NCBI GenBank assembly: GCA_964058845.1
Contig: CAXKVR010000880.1
Coordinates: forward strand, 1-22,282
Source of the DNA: Carex sylvatica
Taxonomy: Eukaryota; Streptophyta; Magnoliopsida; Poales; Cyperaceae
DNA: 22,282 nucleotides
Direction: 5' to 3'
In this document: in pieces, positions 19,568 to 22,282 of the stretch
Position numbering within the stretch: position 1 is the stretch's first letter
Layout of the letters: the number at the start of each line of letters is the position of its first letter
The notes under the pieces: generated by a model
Told to the model about the DNA's origin: nothing
Database searches by the model: none
Seen by the model: only the letters and a program-made list of their open reading frames with translations
Made by a program: the position numbers and the translations under genes

Positions 19568-22282
19568 GATCCATGGTAAAAAAATTATTTTTTTATTCCT
19601 TTGCCAAGATATCGTATCCTTGTCTATCTAATAACTTTTTTAACTTGAAGATACGCGTGCTTCAAATGCGATGATATTTTCTTTTTCTATCTTATAAATG
19701 CGATATGTTTTGGTCTCATTGGAGTATTTACTGAAATTAAGTAGTTTTTTTTTAATTACAGTATGTTTTGGCAACATAAAATCTATAAAGTACTGGAACA
19801 TAATCATTAATTTGGTCAAGGTAATATTTAGAAATTACAACATGTCTTGAAAATGTAAAATTCAAAAGGTATAAAACAAAATTATTAATTCGATTCAAGT
19901 CGAAACTGTAAATTTAATATATAAATTAAGTTACATTTGAGTAAGATATCCGTCTTATTCCTGATTAATTTTTTTATATTTCTTTTTGGAAAATAGTGAT
20001 ACGGTCACTGATTTCATAGAAATCAAGCATACTTGATTTGATATCCAAAATAGATACCAAAATCAAATACGAAAGTCCTATACAACGAATAAAAATTCAA
20101 CTTCTTTTATATGTGGCTTCTTAGAGAAAACATTGAAAATAACCGAGACAGAAAATAACCTTTTTTTCAAAGTGGAAAGAAAGAAAGTGCAACAATAAGA
20201 TCAGAAATTACATAAATGAACTACAAATTAAAGTGCTTTCAAGAAGAACAAAAAACAGAAACAAACAAACCAATCAATATCCGAGACTTCTTCTTGGATT
20301 ACTTGTCCAATAATTCTTTGCTCCCGTTGGAAAAAAAGATAAAAGTACATATATTCAGGATCACAAAAATAGACATGACATGGGCTTAATTTTCTTCCCT
20401 TGTATTTGTTAACTTGTACTAGGACCAATAATTTAAGTTACGTTTGTCCACCAAAATACCAACTTTCGGCAAAACTAATAAAAAAACATGAAAATGTTTA
20501 CTGATCATGTGAACGATTGTCTATCAAGCAACATCTATGTTGAATTAGAAATTAATTCTACAGTTTTTATTGGAAATGGGAAATCATTTTAGACCGATTA
20601 TGATTGATTATGACAACTCGGTCATTTTTTTACATGCATATTAAGATCATTATTCGTTTCACATGCATTTAAGATATACATGAAATCGATTATATAATAT
20701 TTTATAGACAAATTTTGTCATTGTTTTATGTTAACAACTTTATCTTTTAAAATATAGTAAATATGTTATATATTGTTTGTTATAAGATGTGTTTTTCTCT
20801 TTCTTATTATTAATTTTCTATCTTTTAGTTTAATAATGAAGAGATGGAAAAGACACTAGCGCAATCACACAACACAACATAAAAGATACTTTGGTGTCAA
20901 CTTCGTAGATAAAAAATCTCAAAATGTGCATGTTTGGTGGCCTCATGATGTAATGAAGGGCTATATTATCTATAGAAGCTTCTATTGCGGTCCTTTTCAT
21001 TGCCTCATTTGTTAATGGTTTGAAAAGTTCCCTTAATATTAACTTTTTGAGGGGTAAAGTGTTATCTTCTACCTTCCAGTGTTACTCACTGACGTCATGA
21101 TCTGGACAGTAAGAATAAAAATGAAAGCTCCTTGTATGTTGCATACTTGCATGTGCACCCTCCAAACAAACTATTTTCTCAAAAATGTCCTCTCTCAATT
21201 CATGCGGCGTGATTATTCAAATACTATAATCAATAAAAAAAAACGTGACGTGACGTGATTCATACGCTGATTTAGTTACGTCACGTTACAGTATGTGACT
21301 AAAATTAATTTTTACAGAACATAACGTGATTAAAATAATAGAGAACAGTTACATTGTGCAAATAATTATATCACGTATGATCATGGTAGACGTGGCTTAT
21401 TGAGTTTAATTATTATTTTAAGTTTTAAGTTAGTTTAAAGAAAATAATAATAAAATGTACACGTAAGAAATTTTTACAAAATAAATTATAATTAAAAAAT
21501 AATGTTTTAAAATTTGTCACATCGTAATCGACATACATAATACATTAAAATTGATAACAACGTGATTAATTGTAACTACTTTTAAAATTTTAATTACAGC
21601 ACGCGAAAACTTGATTAATTTATATTGTGCAGTATATGACTCAAATCAGACACAAATTTACATTCCCAATGCAACGGGAGTTCTGAACAAATCAAGCTCA
21701 AAGTTTATTTTATAGCTCAAAATTAATCAATTTGATTATAAGTCGAGTCAAAATTGACCTGACAATCAAATTCAAACTCAAATTGAGCTATAGTATTAGA
21801 ACATTTTTTATTTAATTTCATATTATCTTAAGTCATTAAAGCGTGAAATAATTGGTCTTTGTTTTTTTTTTTATGCGTTATGTTTGTTCAATTACTAATA
21901 TGTTTCTATTTCAATACCTTTCTCAGAAAAATTATAAAATATACTCAATATTAAAAATAATTATAAAATTATGTTTGACCCTAATATTTTGACCGGTCAG
22001 CTCATTATATATCCTGGCTAACACTCAACTAGCAAGTCTCCGTGAAGTTTTTTTGAAAAATATTAATGGAAAAGAAAAAAAAAAAAAAAAAAAAGCTTAA
22101 CAGGATCTCAATCCAACCTACCCTCTTACTGACTACTGAGAGTTAGTTAACCAGAGTGCATGGTTTCTGATTACCAACCGCCTCTCTGTATTTCGTTTTG
22201 TTTTATCATTTATATTAAATAAATTAATATATCTCTTTGCTTATCACTCATAAGTAGATCGACTAGCGTTTGAATTGGCTTC
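19568..22282. other. gene-free AT-rich intergenic region
   Basis: No supported gene, RNA gene or large repeat was found. The only longer open frame, on the minus strand at 20228-20428, has no recognisable similarity and low-complexity composition. Small features inside are acgtgac repeats near 21243-21290, an imperfect hairpin at 21711-21792, and a long A-rich tract near 22072-22094. A tatatat stretch near 22006-22011 could belong to the promoter of a gene beyond the window, but this is not supported. Confidence 0.5.
21711..21792. repeat. imperfect hairpin, tatagctcaa...ttgagctata
   Basis: tatagctcaaaatta at the left pairs with caaattgagctata at the right, and the inner atcaatttgatt pairs loosely with aatcaaattcaaa. 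Total length is 82 bp with about three quarters pairing. It may be a remnant of a small element. Confidence 0.45.

Noticed and set aside
22072..22094. Poly-A tail of a retroposon
   Set aside because: No coding remnant, LTR, tRNA-derived head or target duplication is visible next to the A tract.

Overview
The window is plant nuclear DNA, most likely from an angiosperm. It is AT-rich, its genes have many short GT-AG introns, and about a third of it is transposon-derived. The genus cannot be read from the sequence. I reconstructed three complete spliced genes; in each, the exons join in phase without an internal stop.

Layout. (1) 1-2935: repeat-rich intergenic DNA. A putative 1.8-kb non-autonomous Mutator-like element (575-2351, possible 9-bp target duplication) contains three 106-bp repeats and a second repeat family. 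(2) 2936-8229, minus strand: a 12-exon housekeeping gene for a 582-residue TM9SF/EMP70 (plant TMN) membrane protein, with an 18-nt microexon and a 374-bp foldback MITE in intron 10. (3) 8230-9204: the 5' flank of that gene. (4) 9214-18877: a 9,664-bp Mutator-like element (MULE) with 222-bp terminal inverted repeats that differ at one position and a perfect 9-bp target-site duplication (caaaagttg). (5) 18887-22282: gene-free AT-rich DNA with a probable hAT-like MITE (19135-19567) and small hairpins.

The MULE is the highlight. It carries two intact convergent genes. On the plus strand (11380-14401) is an 8-exon gene for an 820-residue plant mobile domain (PMD) protein of the MAIN/MAIN-LIKE type. 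On the minus strand (17926-14730) is a 3-exon gene for a 999-residue MuDRA-type transposase with a WRKY-GCM1-type zinc finger, candidate D-D-E residues and a SWIM zinc finger. Each gene appears to start just inside one TIR and to have a long leader intron. The plan resembles maize MuDR, where mudrA and mudrB converge from the two TIRs, with the PMD gene in the mudrB position. Near-identical TIRs, the intact duplication and two open genes suggest a recently mobile, possibly autonomous element. PMD genes carried by transposons are known in plants; what deserves attention is this intact pairing, together with the repeat arrays in both leader regions and a His-rich repeat in the transposase.

The TM9SF gene is independent of the transposon. 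The MULE inserted 985 bp upstream of its start codon, the kind of 5' gene-flank location often reported for Mutator elements.
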